DNA from: an uncultured Thiothrix sp.
Lineage (GTDB): Bacteria > Pseudomonadota > Gammaproteobacteria > Thiotrichales > Thiotrichaceae
Reading direction: 5' to 3'
NCBI RefSeq assembly: GCF_937873765.1
Contig: NZ_CALMZC010000015.1
Span: forward strand, 62,001 to 126,000
Length of the DNA stretch: 64,000 bases
Below the pieces are notes generated by a model that worked only from the letters and a program-made list of their open reading frames with translations, was not told the DNA's origin and ran no database searches. The position numbers and the translations under genes are program-made. Below are positions 55,184-63,250 of the stretch, piece by piece; position 1 is the stretch's first letter, and every line of letters starts with the position of its first letter.

Positions 55184-56065
55184 ATGATGCGAATTATTCT
55201 GTTAATGCTCACTAACTTCGCTGTGATGGCAGTGTTGTTTGTGACCATGAACGTGCTTGCCGCGCTATTTGGCATCAATATGTCGCAGGGTAGTATGGGC
55301 GGCATGTTGTTTATGGCCTTGATTTTTGGCTTCGGTGGCTCCTTCATTAGCTTACTGATGTCTAAGTGGATGGCGAAAAAGAGTATGGGTGTACAAGTCA
55401 TTGAGCACCCTAGTAATAATCAAGAACGTTGGTTAGTGGAAACTGTGCGTCGCCAAGCTGAGAGAGTTGGGATTGGTATGCCGGAAGTGGGTATTTTCTA
55501 TTCGCCTGAACCGAATGCTTTTGCCACAGGGGCGAATAAAAATGCTGCACTCGTTGCCGTTAGCCAAGGCCTATTAGAGCGTATGACACCCGATGAAGTT
55601 GAAGCAGTCTTGGGGCATGAAGTTGGACATATTGCAAATGGCGATATGGTCACTCAAACCTTATTGCAAGGTGTGCTCAATACCTTCGTATTCTTCTTTG
55701 CACGCGTCATTGGCATGTTTGTCGATGGTTTATTACGGGGTAATAGCCAAGAGAATAGTGGGCCAGGGATTGGTTATTTTATTGGCTCAATCGTCGCTGA
55801 AATCTTATTAGGCTTTTTGGCGATGCTGATTGTCATGTGGTTCTCACGCTATCGTGAATTCCGTGCTGATGTGGCTGGTGCGGATTTAGCAGGGCGGCAG
55901 AAAATGATTGCTGCTTTACAACGTTTACAACGGGTGCATGAGCCACAGGATTTGCCCGGGGAAATGAAGGCTTTCGGTATTGCTGGCGGTCAGGGTTTAA
56001 GTCGTTTATTTATGACACATCCACCCTTAGAAGAACGGATTGCTGCTTTACAAGCGGCTCAATAG
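55184..56065 (+). CDS. htpX: Membrane zinc protease HtpX
   Basis: 293 residues (E. coli 293). M48 protease of the inner membrane that degrades misfolded membrane proteins, often induced by envelope stress. Two membrane helices at the N-terminus, the zinc motif [13 protein letters not shown], two more hydrophobic segments, then the third ligand in [20 protein letters not shown] 55184 follows AAGAGGTTGAACTAAG. Confidence 0.96.
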   Translation: MMRIILLMLTNFAVMAVLFVTMNVLAALFGINMSQGSMGGMLFMALIFGFGGSFISLLMSKWMAKKSMGVQVIEHPSNNQERWLVETVRRQAERVGIGMPEVGIFYSPEPNAFATGANKNAALVAVSQGLLERMTPDEVEAVLGHEVGHIANGDMVTQTLLQGVLNTFVFFFARVIGMFVDGLLRGNSQENSGPGIGYFIGSIVAEILLGFLAMLIVMWFSRYREFRADVAGADLAGRQKMIAALQRLQRVHEPQDLPGEMKAFGIAGGQGLSRLFMTHPPLEERIAALQAAQ

Positions 56066-56073
56066 ACCAGTAA

Positions 56074-56103
56074 AAGCCAAGAGAGCAGAAACTTTCTTGG
56101 CTT
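56074..56103. terminator. Hairpin between convergent htpX and outer-membrane protein gene
   Basis: AAGCCAAGA and TCTTGGCTT form a perfect 9-bp stem with a 12-base loop. On the minus strand TTTTA follows, on the plus strand TAACTCC, so it could end the minus-strand gene better than htpX. Confidence 0.5.
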
Positions 56104-56123
56104 AACTCCACCCTCTCTTAAGC

Positions 56124-56693
56124 TTAAAAGGTTGAATAAGTCAGCCCCGCACTATAATTGGTACTGTCTAAATCGCCGCCGACATATTCAACTTCACCAC
56201 GTAAACCTAGATTGTCATTAATTTTGCTTTGAATGCCACCGCCTAGCAGCATATCAGTGCCATCGGCTTCTGCAGTGCCATTAGTGCGTGCTTCCCAAGC
56301 TAAGAACCCCAACTTACCGAAGAAATCAAGGTTATCTTTTAAGGGCATAATGCCTAGAGCAGTGGCACTCAGGCCAGTCGATTCTACTTTATAGCTTTTA
56401 CCATCTAGCGAGTTAGTGTAGCGACCGCTGAACATATTGTGATAAGCACCTTCAAGCGCAAAGTTTTCTAAGGGGCGATAGCCCACAAAAGTTTTCCACG
56501 AGGTACAGTTTAAATCGAGTGCATCGCAGGCATCTGCAGCATCGCCACCTAAGATACCAACGCCAGCACCGACATAAAAGTCAGCGCTGCCATCTTTAGT
56601 GGTATCTTCAGTATAGGAATAGTCATAAGCGTAGACACTACTACCTTGCGCCAATAGCAGAGCGAGCGCGCTACCTAATAAATACTTAGTCAT
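56124..56693 (-). CDS. Outer-membrane beta-barrel protein (porin-like), copy 1
   Basis: 189 residues. N-terminal signal peptide KYLLGSALALLLAQGSSVYA. The remainder alternates in beta strands with aromatic girdles (KTFVGYRPLENFALEGAYHN, GLRGEVEYVGGDLDSTNYSA) and ends in Phe (TYSTF), as outer-membrane barrels do; an eight-strand OmpA/OmpW-like barrel is the likely fold. It is a divergent paralogue of the next gene. A pair of cysteines (CDALDLNC) could form a disulfide. Function unknown. Confidence 0.78.
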   Translation of the reverse strand: MTKYLLGSALALLLAQGSSVYAYDYSYTEDTTKDGSADFYVGAGVGILGGDAADACDALDLNCTSWKTFVGYRPLENFALEGAYHNMFSGRYTNSLDGKSYKVESTGLSATALGIMPLKDNLDFFGKLGFLAWEARTNGTAEADGTDMLLGGGIQSKINDNLGLRGEVEYVGGDLDSTNYSAGLTYSTF

Positions 56694-56769
56694 GTTTTTC
56701 CCTGTGTGGTTTTAATGATGGGGTAGGGAAGGGTGCTAAGCGGGGTAGCCTAACACCCTGATTTTATTT

Positions 56770-57435
56770 TTATAAAGTGGAGAAAGTGGCACCGACTGAA
56801 ACGATGCCGACATTATGGTCTTCATCATTAAGGTCTTGGCGTTTAAAGTGTTCGTATTCGCCACGTACACCCCAGTTATCATTCAACTTATAACTAGCAC
56901 CGACACCCAATAAAAGGCTGGTTCCATCTTTTTCAGCAATATCAGTTGCGACCGCGCTTTGACCGGAGGTAGTGTCAGTAACGGTGGCTTTAACGGTAGC
57001 TTCTGATTTCCAGAACATAGCCCCGGCTTTACCAAAAACTTCAAAATTATCGACCACGGGGACGCTAGCAACTGCGGCTACACCAAAACCATTAGCTTTA
57101 CCTTCAGCAGTAGGATCAGTAATCGTATATTGGCCTTGGGTAGTAGAACCTTTAACGGTTTCTTCCATCGTACCTAGACTATAGTAGCCGCCTTCTACTG
57201 CGAGCATGTCAGTGACTTTATAGCCACCATACAATTTAAAGCCGTTTGAAGAGCATTCGTTTTCAGCTTTCATCATACAGTCAGTGGTTGCTTGGCCAAC
57301 GCTGCCACCGCCATACATAGTCCCGACTTCCATTCCATCGCCGGAGCCACCTAAAAGTGCACCACCGCCAGCAAATGCGCTACCTGCTGTCAGCATCACC
57401 GCTGAGAACAGAGAGAACATAGAGAGTTTTTTCAT
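56770..57435 (-). CDS. Outer-membrane beta-barrel protein (porin-like), copy 2
   Basis: 221 residues. Signal peptide KKLSMFSLFSAVMLTAGSAFA, then a barrel-like region (FKLYGGYKVTDMLAVEGGYY, NDNWGVRGEYEHFK) and a hydrophobic end FSTL. Shares the layout of the neighbouring copy, including VVDNFEVFGKAGAMFWKSEA versus the copy-1 NLDFFGKLGFLAWEAR, a CMMKAENEC cysteine pair near the copy-1 position, and a gap of 76 bp between the genes. Tandem duplication and divergence is the simplest explanation. Function unknown. Confidence 0.78.
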   Translation of the reverse strand: MKKLSMFSLFSAVMLTAGSAFAGGGALLGGSGDGMEVGTMYGGGSVGQATTDCMMKAENECSSNGFKLYGGYKVTDMLAVEGGYYSLGTMEETVKGSTTQGQYTITDPTAEGKANGFGVAAVASVPVVDNFEVFGKAGAMFWKSEATVKATVTDTTSGQSAVATDIAEKDGTSLLLGVGASYKLNDNWGVRGEYEHFKRQDLNDEDHNVGIVSVGATFSTL

Positions 57436-57670
57436 GTTAGTTGACCCCGTTTTTGTTTATTTTTAATTATTAGTTAAATTGCTATATCAAAAATATTGAT
57501 GAGAGTAATTCTTAGTGGGTTTGTCGTAATTTGCAATCTTATGCAGGTTTGAAGGTAGGACTTTCCGATGAGTGGGGGAGATAAAACAGCTTGAAAAATA
57601 AAGGTAGTAGCAAGCAGTCCGCCTGTCTGTTTTAATGCAACTCGACAGGCGTTCTCAAGTCATAAATTGA

Positions 57671-57949
57671 TTATTGGCAGGCAGGGCAAGCCCCCGTTCC
57701 GCACGCTGGCGCAGGCGCTGCACTAGTATCAGTGCTGGTCTCTTTAGTCGCTAAATTCTTTTTATTATCACTTTTAAAGTCAGTTTCATACCAACCGCCA
57801 CCCCCTAAACGAAATGCAGCCGCTGTAATCTTTTTACTTAGATTGGCTGTATGGCAACTAGGGCAATCGGCTAAAGGGGCATCGCTCATTTTTTGCAAGG
57901 CTTCCATTTCGTGTCCACAAGAACTACATTGATAAGCATAAATAGGCAT
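57671..57949 (-). CDS. FmdB-family zinc-ribbon protein
   Basis: 92 residues from ATG 57949, with GGAG upstream; the longer frame has no support. Zinc-ribbon cysteines are YQCSSCGHE near the start and CPSCHTA in the middle, followed by the family motif FRLGGGGWYETDFKSDNKK. A Cys-rich tail (CGTGACPACQ) is unusual and may bind a second metal. FmdB-type proteins are small putative regulators of unknown role. It diverges from the SDR gene. Confidence 0.88.
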   Translation of the reverse strand: MPIYAYQCSSCGHEMEALQKMSDAPLADCPSCHTANLSKKITAAAFRLGGGGWYETDFKSDNKKNLATKETSTDTSAAPAPACGTGACPACQ

Positions 57950-58052
57950 AATCAGTCTCTCCTGATATTCAAGTGCGGCAATCATAGGGACGCTCATCAC
58001 TAAATTCAAGATGGCTAAAGCGGTCCTACCCAGATATAAATAGGATGCAACT

Positions 58053-58904
58053 ATGCGTAATGTATTAGTCACTGGTTGTTCAAGTGGTATTGGTTATTGT
58101 GTGGCCAAAGGCTTGCGTGAACGCGGCTATAAAGTTTTTGTCACCGCTCGCAAATCTGCGGATATTCAACGCCTTGAAGCAGAAGGTTTTAAAGTGATTC
58201 CTTTAGAATTAGCTGATCCTAAAAGTGTAGAGGCTTGTGCACATGAGCTAATGTTGCGTACTAATAGCCAACTCTATGCGATTTTCCATAATGGTGCTTA
58301 TGGACAAGCAGGGGCTGTGGAGGATTTAAGTCGTGAAACTTTGGAGAAACAATTTGCTAGCAATGTGTTCGGTTGGCATCAATTGACTAATTTATTACTG
58401 CCACTGATGCGCCACCAAGGCTATGGACGTATTATTTATAATAGCTCACTATTAGGTTTTGTAGCGCTGCCTTTTCGTGGGGCTTATAACGCGAGTAAGC
58501 ACGCAGTGGAAGGCTTAGCGGATACTTTACGCCTCGAGTTATACGATACGGCTATTAAAGTCTGTTTGATTGAGCCGGGGCCCGTGGAAAGTCGCTTTCG
58601 GGCGAATGCGCTCAAGTCACTCCTAGACCATGTAGATATTGAAAAAAGTGTGCATCGCGACAAGTATAAAGGAGCGATTAAGCGCTTAGAGAAAGTTGGC
58701 TCTGCTGCACCCTTTACCTTGCCACCTGAAGCAGTGTTAGCGAAAGTCATCCATGCTTTGGAAAGCCAACATCCCAGAGCACGGTATCGAGTCACTTTCC
58801 CTAGTCGCTTATTCTATGTTTGTAAACGGGTATTACCGACGCGTTTATTGGATAAAGTCTTGTTAGCAGTGTCGCGTAAAGAAAATAGAGGGAGTGAATT
58901 ATGA
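58053..58904 (+). CDS. Short-chain dehydrogenase/reductase
   Basis: 283 residues. Classical SDR with NAD(P)-binding TGCSSGIGYCVAKGLRERGY near residue 7, NNAG-equivalent FHNGAYGQAG and the catalytic YNASK motif (AYNASKHAVEGLADT). The Arg pair RKSADIQRL suggests NADPH preference. The C-terminal KRVLPTRLLDKVLLAVSR is hydrophobic. The last codons overlap the next gene by four bases (ATGA). Substrate unknown. Confidence 0.92.
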   Translation: MRNVLVTGCSSGIGYCVAKGLRERGYKVFVTARKSADIQRLEAEGFKVIPLELADPKSVEACAHELMLRTNSQLYAIFHNGAYGQAGAVEDLSRETLEKQFASNVFGWHQLTNLLLPLMRHQGYGRIIYNSSLLGFVALPFRGAYNASKHAVEGLADTLRLELYDTAIKVCLIEPGPVESRFRANALKSLLDHVDIEKSVHRDKYKGAIKRLEKVGSAAPFTLPPEAVLAKVIHALESQHPRARYRVTFPSRLFYVCKRVLPTRLLDKVLLAVSRKENRGSEL

Positions 58905-59320
58905 GTGACGTTTTAGAGTATCTTTTCTTTACCAGAACTATTGCTGATCAATTTGCTGCTGCTTTGCAAGAACGCTTGATTGCTTACCAAGAGGTCATTG
59001 AAGCGGTGCAAGAGGCTATTGTATTTAAAGTTCCTGAATCAGTCGGTGAACAGCTTTGGGACGAATTAGATGATTTATATGATGAACTCTCAGTCGCTGA
59101 TCAGGCCTTATTAGAAGCAGCCATCGAGGATGATACTGCACAAGCTGCTGCGGGTGTTTATTTACAACTCGCTAATGGTCAGCAAACGATTGCGCAAGTT
59201 GATCCTGCCTTAGTCAATCGGATTCTTTCAGTCCTCAGCCTCGAAGAGTTTAACCAATTCCTTGATACGCTTGTAAAAAGCGTTGAGCAGCCGAATGCTG
59301 CTGCCATTTGCCAGCGGTAA
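58901..59320 (+). CDS. Small acidic protein of unknown function coupled to the SDR
   Basis: 139 residues, strongly acidic and largely helical (DDLYDELSVADQALLEAAIEDD in pieces, with no membrane segment or signal). ATG 58901 overlaps the SDR stop codon, so translation is coupled. I do not recognise a family. About 150 bp of AT-rich sequence follows before the caspase gene, probably holding its promoter. Confidence 0.6.
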   Translation: MSDVLEYLFFTRTIADQFAAALQERLIAYQEVIEAVQEAIVFKVPESVGEQLWDELDDLYDELSVADQALLEAAIEDDTAQAAAGVYLQLANGQQTIAQVDPALVNRILSVLSLEEFNQFLDTLVKSVEQPNAAAICQR

Positions 59321-59469
59321 TTACTTTATCTGTTTTTTAATCAAAAAAATAGAGTTTTCATTTAAAAAATATTTCCCATCACTTGATAGTTTAAGCAACA
59401 AAAAGTTAAATTTTTAGTCTACATATTAATGGGCTTGGTTTTTTTGGGCTTTATTTGGAGGGGGATAGT

Positions 59470-60270
59470 ATGGCACAGGGACTTAGTTTAAACATTGGCG
59501 TAAATTTTATTGATGCCAAGCATTATGGATCAGATGGCGCTTTACAAGGCTGTGTGAATGACGCTAACGCTATGAATAGCCTAGCTTTAGGTCAAGGCTT
59601 CAAGGCGCAAATCCTTCTAAATGAAAACGCTACGCGTGAAAACGTAATCCGTTCTATTAATCAGGCTGCCGCTAGCTTGCAGTCCGGTGATATTTTCTTT
59701 ATTTCCTATTCTGGACATGGAAGTCGTGTGCCCGATACCAATCGTGATGAAGACGATGGAATGGATGAAAGTTGGTGTTTGTATGATGCCCAACTCATGG
59801 ACGATGAGTTGAATGTATTTTGGTCGCGCTTTAAAGCGGGTGTAAGAGTTTTAGTAGTTTCGGATAGTTGTCACAGCGGTAGTATTACTAAACCCGGTGA
59901 GGCGGAGGTCATTTACACTCAACAAACTCCACGCTTTTTACCCCTTAAGCAGATGCAAGAAGCGTGGAAGGCGAATGAAGCTTTTTATACAGGTTTAATG
60001 CGAGATTTGCCTCGTGCAGCCCCCGCTATTCAAGCGAGTGTGCGTTTATTATCGGGCTGCCAAGATAATCAATATTCCTATGATGGTGAGAAAAATGGAG
60101 CATTCACTACTCAGCTTTTACAAGTGTGGGCGGGGGGGCGTTTTCGAGGTAACTATCAGCAATTTCATCAGAAAATCCTAGCACGAATGCCAGCGATTCA
60201 ATCACCGAATCATTCGATAATCGGTGCGAGTGATCCACAGTTTGACCAGCAAACACCATTTGAGATTTAG
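59470..60270 (+). CDS. Caspase-family peptidase (C14), first copy
   Basis: 266 residues from ATG 59470, which follows GGAGGGGG; an in-frame TTG at 59455 is less likely. The caspase catalytic dyad is His83 in ISYSGHGSRV and Cys134 in VVSDSCHSGSI, both intact. The N-terminal LSLNIGVNFIDAKHYGSDGA and the acidic loop (DTNRDEDDGMDESW) match metacaspase/orthocaspase-like bacterial proteins, which cleave after basic residues. No signal peptide, so cytoplasmic. Its 3' end is 93 bp upstream of the TIR-STAND gene, with a 9-bp hairpin between, suggesting the same transcription unit. An effector role in a conflict system is inferred from context. Confidence 0.85.
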   Translation: MAQGLSLNIGVNFIDAKHYGSDGALQGCVNDANAMNSLALGQGFKAQILLNENATRENVIRSINQAAASLQSGDIFFISYSGHGSRVPDTNRDEDDGMDESWCLYDAQLMDDELNVFWSRFKAGVRVLVVSDSCHSGSITKPGEAEVIYTQQTPRFLPLKQMQEAWKANEAFYTGLMRDLPRAAPAIQASVRLLSGCQDNQYSYDGEKNGAFTTQLLQVWAGGRFRGNYQQFHQKILARMPAIQSPNHSIIGASDPQFDQQTPFEI

Positions 60271-60283
60271 TATTAGTTTTTAT

Positions 60284-60313
60284 GTTTCTTGAACAAGGAT
60301 TGCTTCAAGAAAC
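60284..60313 (+). promoter_or_regulatory. Perfect 9-bp hairpin between the caspase and TIR-STAND genes
   Basis: GTTTCTTGA (60284-60292) and TCAAGAAAC (60305-60313) pair perfectly across 12 bases, 14 bases after the caspase stop and 50 before the next start. No T-run follows, so attenuation, an operator, or an mRNA processing site are all possible. Confidence 0.45.
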
Positions 60314-60363
60314 TTAATCCTCATGGATGAACCTCAAAGCAGCTCGAAAGGCTTAGTTGTTTT

Positions 60364-62982
60364 ATGGACAACACTGCTGAAACCACCCAGTATGATTTTT
60401 TTATTTCCTTTGCAGAGGATGCAAAGGAGTGGGTGTATGGGGTCTTAGTGCCAAAATTAGGACGTACTGGCAAAACTTTTGTTTTGATGGGAGAAATTAC
60501 TGGTAACGCATGGGTTGATGATCTGCAAGCTAATATTGAAGCGAGTGAGAAAATACTTGTCGTTGTTACCCCCCAATATTGCACGAGTCAGCGCAATCAT
60601 CTATTGCAATTAATGGCTTTCACTAAAGGTGCTGAACACAGAGAGTGGCCTGTTGTACCGCTTTTACTGAAATCAGTTGATCTAGAGTTATTTTTACGTT
60701 TTATCAATGGAGTCAATCTGACTCAATATCAAAGTGAAGAGCAATTAGATGCATTATTTGCTGTCCCACCACGCAGCCAAGAAGAACAGCAACAGTTAGA
60801 TGGCTCGCCTTATCCGGGCATGAAAACTTTTGAAGAAGAAGATGCTAGTCGATTTTTCGGGCGAGAAGAAGCCATTGACCGATATGTTCAAGCACTAAGG
60901 AATGAACATATTTTAGTGCTAACCGGTGCTTCGGGTTGTGGCAAATCCTCTTTAGCCCGAGCCGGTATCATTCCTCGCTTAAAAGCCAAACATCAATTCT
61001 TGGTTAAAACGGTTCGACCCATTGATAAAGATTTAGATAGCTGGTTAGAGCAAGCCGAAAGTGCTTTAAAACATGGTGATGACTCAACCAAGCAATTTTT
61101 TTCCTTAAAGCAGCCTGATCAGAATTTTTTATTGTTTATTGATCAGTTTGAAGAGTTATTTTCTACTGAATCAGATGAACCTTCAAACTTTATACTCAGT
61201 ATAAGAGCTAAGCAGCTTTTAGGTTTGCTAGTCAAATTGAAAAAGCAAGTCCCTAATTTTTATTTACTCATCACTTTACGTGCGGAGTTTTACCCACAAC
61301 TAGCGCTCTGCCAAGCTTATCTTGATTTTGATAACTACTTGCAGCGAATTAATGCATTAAGTCGTGAGGGCTTAACTAATGCCATTACTAAACCAGCCTT
61401 AAAAAAATATGTCTATATTGATGAGCGTTTAGTGGAGCGCTTAGTGAGTGAGGCTGGTGATGACCCAGGGATTTTGCCGTTTGTGCAAGAGACCTTGCGT
61501 GATTTATGGGAGAAACGTTATGAGAATTATATTGGCTTGGAAGCTTATGAAAGTTTGGGGGGAAGTACAGGTTCAGGGCTAAAGGCATCCATTGCTGCGA
61601 AAGCAGATGCAGCTTATAAGGCCTTAATCTCGATAGATAAAGAACATTGTCTTGAAAAAGAGAGTATTACTAAGCGGATTTTTTTGCGTTTAATTCAGTT
61701 TGGAGAAGGGAAGCCGGATACTCGGCGACAGCAATCTATTTCAGACTTACGAAGTGATCAAGATACTCAAGGTGTGTTTGAAGAAACTTTAAGGCATTTA
61801 TCTTCAGAGAAGTATCGCTTATTAACGGTGAGTCGTGGGGATGATGATGAGGATTCTAAGGTTGATATTGTGCATGAGGCTTTGATTAAGGCTTGGCCAA
61901 TGTTGCAGGAATGGATTAGTAAGTATAAAAGAGCAGAGTTAGAGAGTCGAGATTTATTAAATAAGGTTGTTGAGTGGGATAGGAATTTATCTAAAAAAGC
62001 AGGTTTCTTAGATAAAACTCAATTGGATAATGCATTAAAATTAAAAGATGGGCTAGAGAAAAATGGTTTTTCTATAGAAAATAGGGTTGATGAATATATA
62101 AGGGCTAGTAGGTGCTTTAGAAAAAAGCAGTTAATTAAGAAGGCCACTTTTCCCGTTTTATTTGGGTTGATTGTGTTAAGTTATTTTTCTTTCAAGTTAA
62201 TAAGTAATTATCTTATGAAACAAGAGGTATTAGCTTTAAATCCATTAATTGAAGTACCCGCTGGAATTTACACAATAGGCAGTAATCTGAAAAAAGATGA
62301 AAATTATTATCCAGAATGGAAAGTTGCTCTAAATAGTTTTGCAATGGAGCAATATGAAGTAAGTAACTATTTATATTGTTTATGCACCAAAGTTGGTGTT
62401 TGTAATATGGTGAATTATCAAATACAAGATCAAGTACAAGATGTTTGCGATGCTCCTAAAAATGAACCAGTTAGCAATGTTAATAATGCTGAGGCTCAGG
62501 TATATTGTGGGTGGCTTAATAGACGATTGCCCACAGAGATTGAATGGGAAGCAGCAGCTAGGACTGTAAAAGCATATGCCTATACATCTGGCTATTTTTT
62601 AGATTATGAATTGACTAAACAAGAAAATGATATTAAAACTTCAATATTCAAAACAGAAAAATCTAAAATGGGTTTCTATGGCCTAGGTAGAAATGTTATG
62701 GAGTGGACTAGTTCACCCTATATTAGGTATTGTGAAAATAATTTTGAGAAATTATTAACTGATAAGAAAATTAATGAATCATCAGTGCTTAGGGGTAATA
62801 CATCAAGAGATAAGGCAATAAATAGTTTTTCTCATTTGTTACTTAATAGAAGTGCTGCTCTTTCTAATCAAAAGCATGTATTTATAGGCTTTAGATGTCT
62901 TAATGTAGATAAAGAGCGAGTGAATAATTTAAATGAAGTGAGATGTGATAAAAATGGGTATATTAAATTGGATCAAAGATAA
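60364..62982 (+). CDS. TIR-like - STAND ATPase - membrane helix - FGE-sulfatase-like protein
   Basis: 872 residues. Residues 8-130 look like a TIR domain (YDFFISFAEDAKEWV, then VVVTPQYCTSQ). Residues 145-430 form a STAND/AAA-like NTPase: SPYPGMKTFEEEDASRFFGR, Walker A GASGCGKSS (188-196), Walker B FIDQFEELF (258-266) and LRAEFY near 306, typical of nSTAND1. Helical regions follow to about 590. A membrane helix lies at about 592-613. From 625 to the end an FGE-sulfatase-like domain reads VPAGIYTIGS, LPTEIEWEAAAR, GRNVMEWTSSP and VFIGFRC. Stand-alone catalysis by the TIR is doubtful, since the usual glutamate after S.WC is not visible. The 3' third is strikingly AT-rich. A regulator of the neighbouring caspases is inferred. 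Confidence 0.8.
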   Translation: MDNTAETTQYDFFISFAEDAKEWVYGVLVPKLGRTGKTFVLMGEITGNAWVDDLQANIEASEKILVVVTPQYCTSQRNHLLQLMAFTKGAEHREWPVVPLLLKSVDLELFLRFINGVNLTQYQSEEQLDALFAVPPRSQEEQQQLDGSPYPGMKTFEEEDASRFFGREEAIDRYVQALRNEHILVLTGASGCGKSSLARAGIIPRLKAKHQFLVKTVRPIDKDLDSWLEQAESALKHGDDSTKQFFSLKQPDQNFLLFIDQFEELFSTESDEPSNFILSIRAKQLLGLLVKLKKQVPNFYLLITLRAEFYPQLALCQAYLDFDNYLQRINALSREGLTNAITKPALKKYVYIDERLVERLVSEAGDDPGILPFVQETLRDLWEKRYENYIGLEAYESLGGSTGSGLKASIAAKADAAYKALISIDKEHCLEKESITKRIFLRLIQFGEGKPDTRRQQSISDLRSDQDTQGVFEETLRHLSSEKYRLLTVSRGDDDEDSKVDIVHEALIKAWPMLQEWISKYKRAELESRDLLNKVVEWDRNLSKKAGFLDKTQLDNALKLKDGLEKNGFSIENRVDEYIRASRCFRKKQLIKKATFPVLFGLIVLSYFSFKLISNYLMKQEVLALNPLIEVPAGIYTIGSNLKKDENYYPEWKVALNSFAMEQYEVSNYLYCLCTKVGVCNMVNYQIQDQVQDVCDAPKNEPVSNVNNAEAQVYCGWLNRRLPTEIEWEAAARTVKAYAYTSGYFLDYELTKQENDIKTSIFKTEKSKMGFYGLGRNVMEWTSSPYIRYCENNFEKLLTDKKINESSVLRGNTSRDKAINSFSHLLLNRSAALSNQKHVFIGFRCLNVDKERVNNLNEVRCDKNGYIKLDQR

Positions 62983-63250
62983 ATTTTCGAATATTAAAAT
63001 TGGTGATAATGAAAAGCCACTAAGCACATCAACATCAACTAGCGAATTAAGATTAGGTGAAGTTTTTGAAAATCATAAGATTACACTTCATCCTAAAGAA
63101 GAAATAAAAATAACTATTGGTGGTAGCCTTTCAATTGAAAACGGTAAGCGTATTGGCGTAGGAGAGTCTTTCTCAAATAACCAAATAGATAATGTATCAT
63201 TATTAAATGATAGTGGAAAATCTGTTAGTTATGAGATAACACGTATATGA
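62954..63250 (+). CDS. Small protein of unknown function between the STAND gene and the second caspase
   Basis: 98 residues from ATG 62954 (a GTG at 62945 is alternative), overlapping the end of the TIR-STAND gene by about 29 bp and the start of the next caspase by four bases. N-terminal MGILNWIKDKFSNIKI is amphipathic, and the rest looks beta-rich (KITLHPKEEIKITIGGSLSI). No known family recognised. Its base composition is AT-rich like the end of the upstream gene. The double overlap implies a translationally coupled unit with the caspase, perhaps an inhibitor or adaptor; this is a guess from layout. Confidence 0.55.
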   Translation: MGILNWIKDKFSNIKIGDNEKPLSTSTSTSELRLGEVFENHKITLHPKEEIKITIGGSLSIENGKRIGVGESFSNNQIDNVSLLNDSGKSVSYEITRI

